Shown here: positions 5,260 to 5,794 of the stretch, in pieces
Position numbering within the stretch: the stretch's first letter is position 1
Layout: the number at the start of each line of letters is the position of its first letter
Source: Methanosarcinaceae archaeon
Lineage (GTDB): Archaea; Halobacteriota; Methanosarcinia; Methanosarcinales; Methanosarcinaceae
Reading direction: 5' to 3'
Length of the DNA stretch: 5,794 nt
NCBI GenBank assembly: GCA_030594665.1
Contig: JAUVET010000111.1
Span: 1 to 5,794 of the forward strand
The notes under the pieces: generated by a model
The model's database searches: none
The model's input: only the letters and a program-made list of their open reading frames with translations
What the model was told of the DNA's origin: nothing
Translations under genes and position numbers: made by a program

Positions 5260-5794
5260 TTGTTTTTACAATTCAAGGAGCAGGTTACATCTATACTGGA
5301 TAATGCAATCAGGTCTGCCGGTTTTGAAGTTGGTGATATTGTTCTTGAACCATCCCCTCATGCAGATATTGCATCAAGGGTCGCGTTCGGCCTGGCATCA
5401 AAAGCGAAACAGAATCCAAAGGAGATCGCAGAAAAGATCGCTGCGGCGGTAATAATACCGGATGGTTCGTATGTTGAGAAGATCGAGACAACAGGACCGT
5501 ATCTTAACATCACTGCAAGCCGGAAATATGTTGATGAGACGGTTGTCAGGATACGGAGTGAAAAGAAAGGTTTTGGCGGCGGTTTTTGCACCGGCAGCAT
5601 CATGATGGAGCACACATCCGCAAATCCTAACGGTCCTTTGCATGTCGGACATATCCGAAATTCCGTTATAGGCGACACACTGACACGCATACTCAAGCAC
5701 GCCGGATATAATGTTGAGGCGCAGTACTATGTGAATGATATGGGTCGCCAGATTGCGATCGTATCATGGGCACTGTCACAGTTCGAGTTCGACA
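5260..5794 (+). CDS. argS: Arginyl-tRNA synthetase, N-terminal 178 residues (3' cut by window end)
   Basis: Class I synthetase that charges tRNA-Arg with arginine at the expense of ATP in the cytoplasm; it normally needs the tRNA for amino-acid activation (family knowledge). The reading frame begins with TTG, giving MFLQFKEQV, the usual ArgRS beginning, behind a strong AGGTGAT site. No ATG is available before residues 115-116. The N-terminal Add-1 domain spans about 2-90, with PHADIASRVAFGLASKAKQ (32-51 region). The catalytic domain then opens with EHTSANPNGPLHVGHIRN (117-134); HVGH at 128-131 is the HIGH motif. Family-typical YYVNDMGRQI follows at 157-166. KMSK and the anticodon-binding domain lie beyond the window; full ArgRS has about 550-570 residues. 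It may share a transcript with prf1, although the repeat-rich gap could hold its own promoter. Identity is secure. Confidence 0.95.
   Translation, partial: MFLQFKEQVTSILDNAIRSAGFEVGDIVLEPSPHADIASRVAFGLASKAKQNPKEIAEKIAAAVIIPDGSYVEKIETTGPYLNITASRKYVDETVVRIRSEKKGFGGGFCTGSIMMEHTSANPNGPLHVGHIRNSVIGDTLTRILKHAGYNVEAQYYVNDMGRQIAIVSWALSQFEFD

Noticed and set aside
5358..5696. Minus-strand open frame of 112 codons
   Set aside because: It lies entirely antisense to the well-conserved argS coding sequence and shows no recognisable protein features.

Overview
The window is a piece of an archaeal chromosome. Its three housekeeping genes are archaeal: a Taw1/TYW1-type wyosine synthase, a class-1 release factor of the aRF1/eRF1 family with NIKS and GGQ motifs, and an archaeal-type arginyl-tRNA synthetase. 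TATA-box promoters and a GGTGA ribosome-binding site fit as well. Moderate base composition and the intergenic style suggest a methanogen or ANME-like member of Halobacteriota (Methanosarcinales area). That placement is an inference, not a demonstrated assignment.

Layout, left to right. Positions 1-657 hold the C-terminal two thirds of taw1; its start lies outside the window. Positions 658-810 are a short but dense intergenic region: three tandem 15-bp units, a TATA box, and a perfect 10-bp inverted repeat around a further copy of the unit, just upstream of the next gene. Positions 811-2241 (+) encode an archaeal P-loop ATPase with a C-terminal DUF234 nuclease-like domain. Only 15 bp separate its stop from the stop of the convergent gene at 2257-3561 (-), an AAA ATPase with a DUF4143-type C-terminal half. 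That gene has a TATA box placed for leaderless or nearly leaderless transcription, enclosed by a perfect 7-bp inverted repeat. Positions 3562-3935 have no gene, but include three 9-nt CTCTGC units that look like a dispersed repeat. Positions 3936-5183 (+) are complete prf1 (aRF1). After a 76-bp AT-rich gap with a duplicated 16-mer, the first 178 codons of argS follow, starting at a TTG at 5260.

Functionally, the flanks serve translation: decoding fidelity at tRNA-Phe position 37, termination, and Arg-tRNA charging. prf1 and argS are co-directional and may be co-transcribed. The two ATPase genes in the middle look like an accessory block. Each is an ATPase joined to a PD-(D/E)XK-like or related C-terminal domain, each has its own promoter with a symmetric element at or near the TATA box, and nothing in sequence or operon structure ties them to translation. 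They, with their repeat-rich promoters, are the part of the window most worth a second look. Their biological role cannot be stated from sequence alone.
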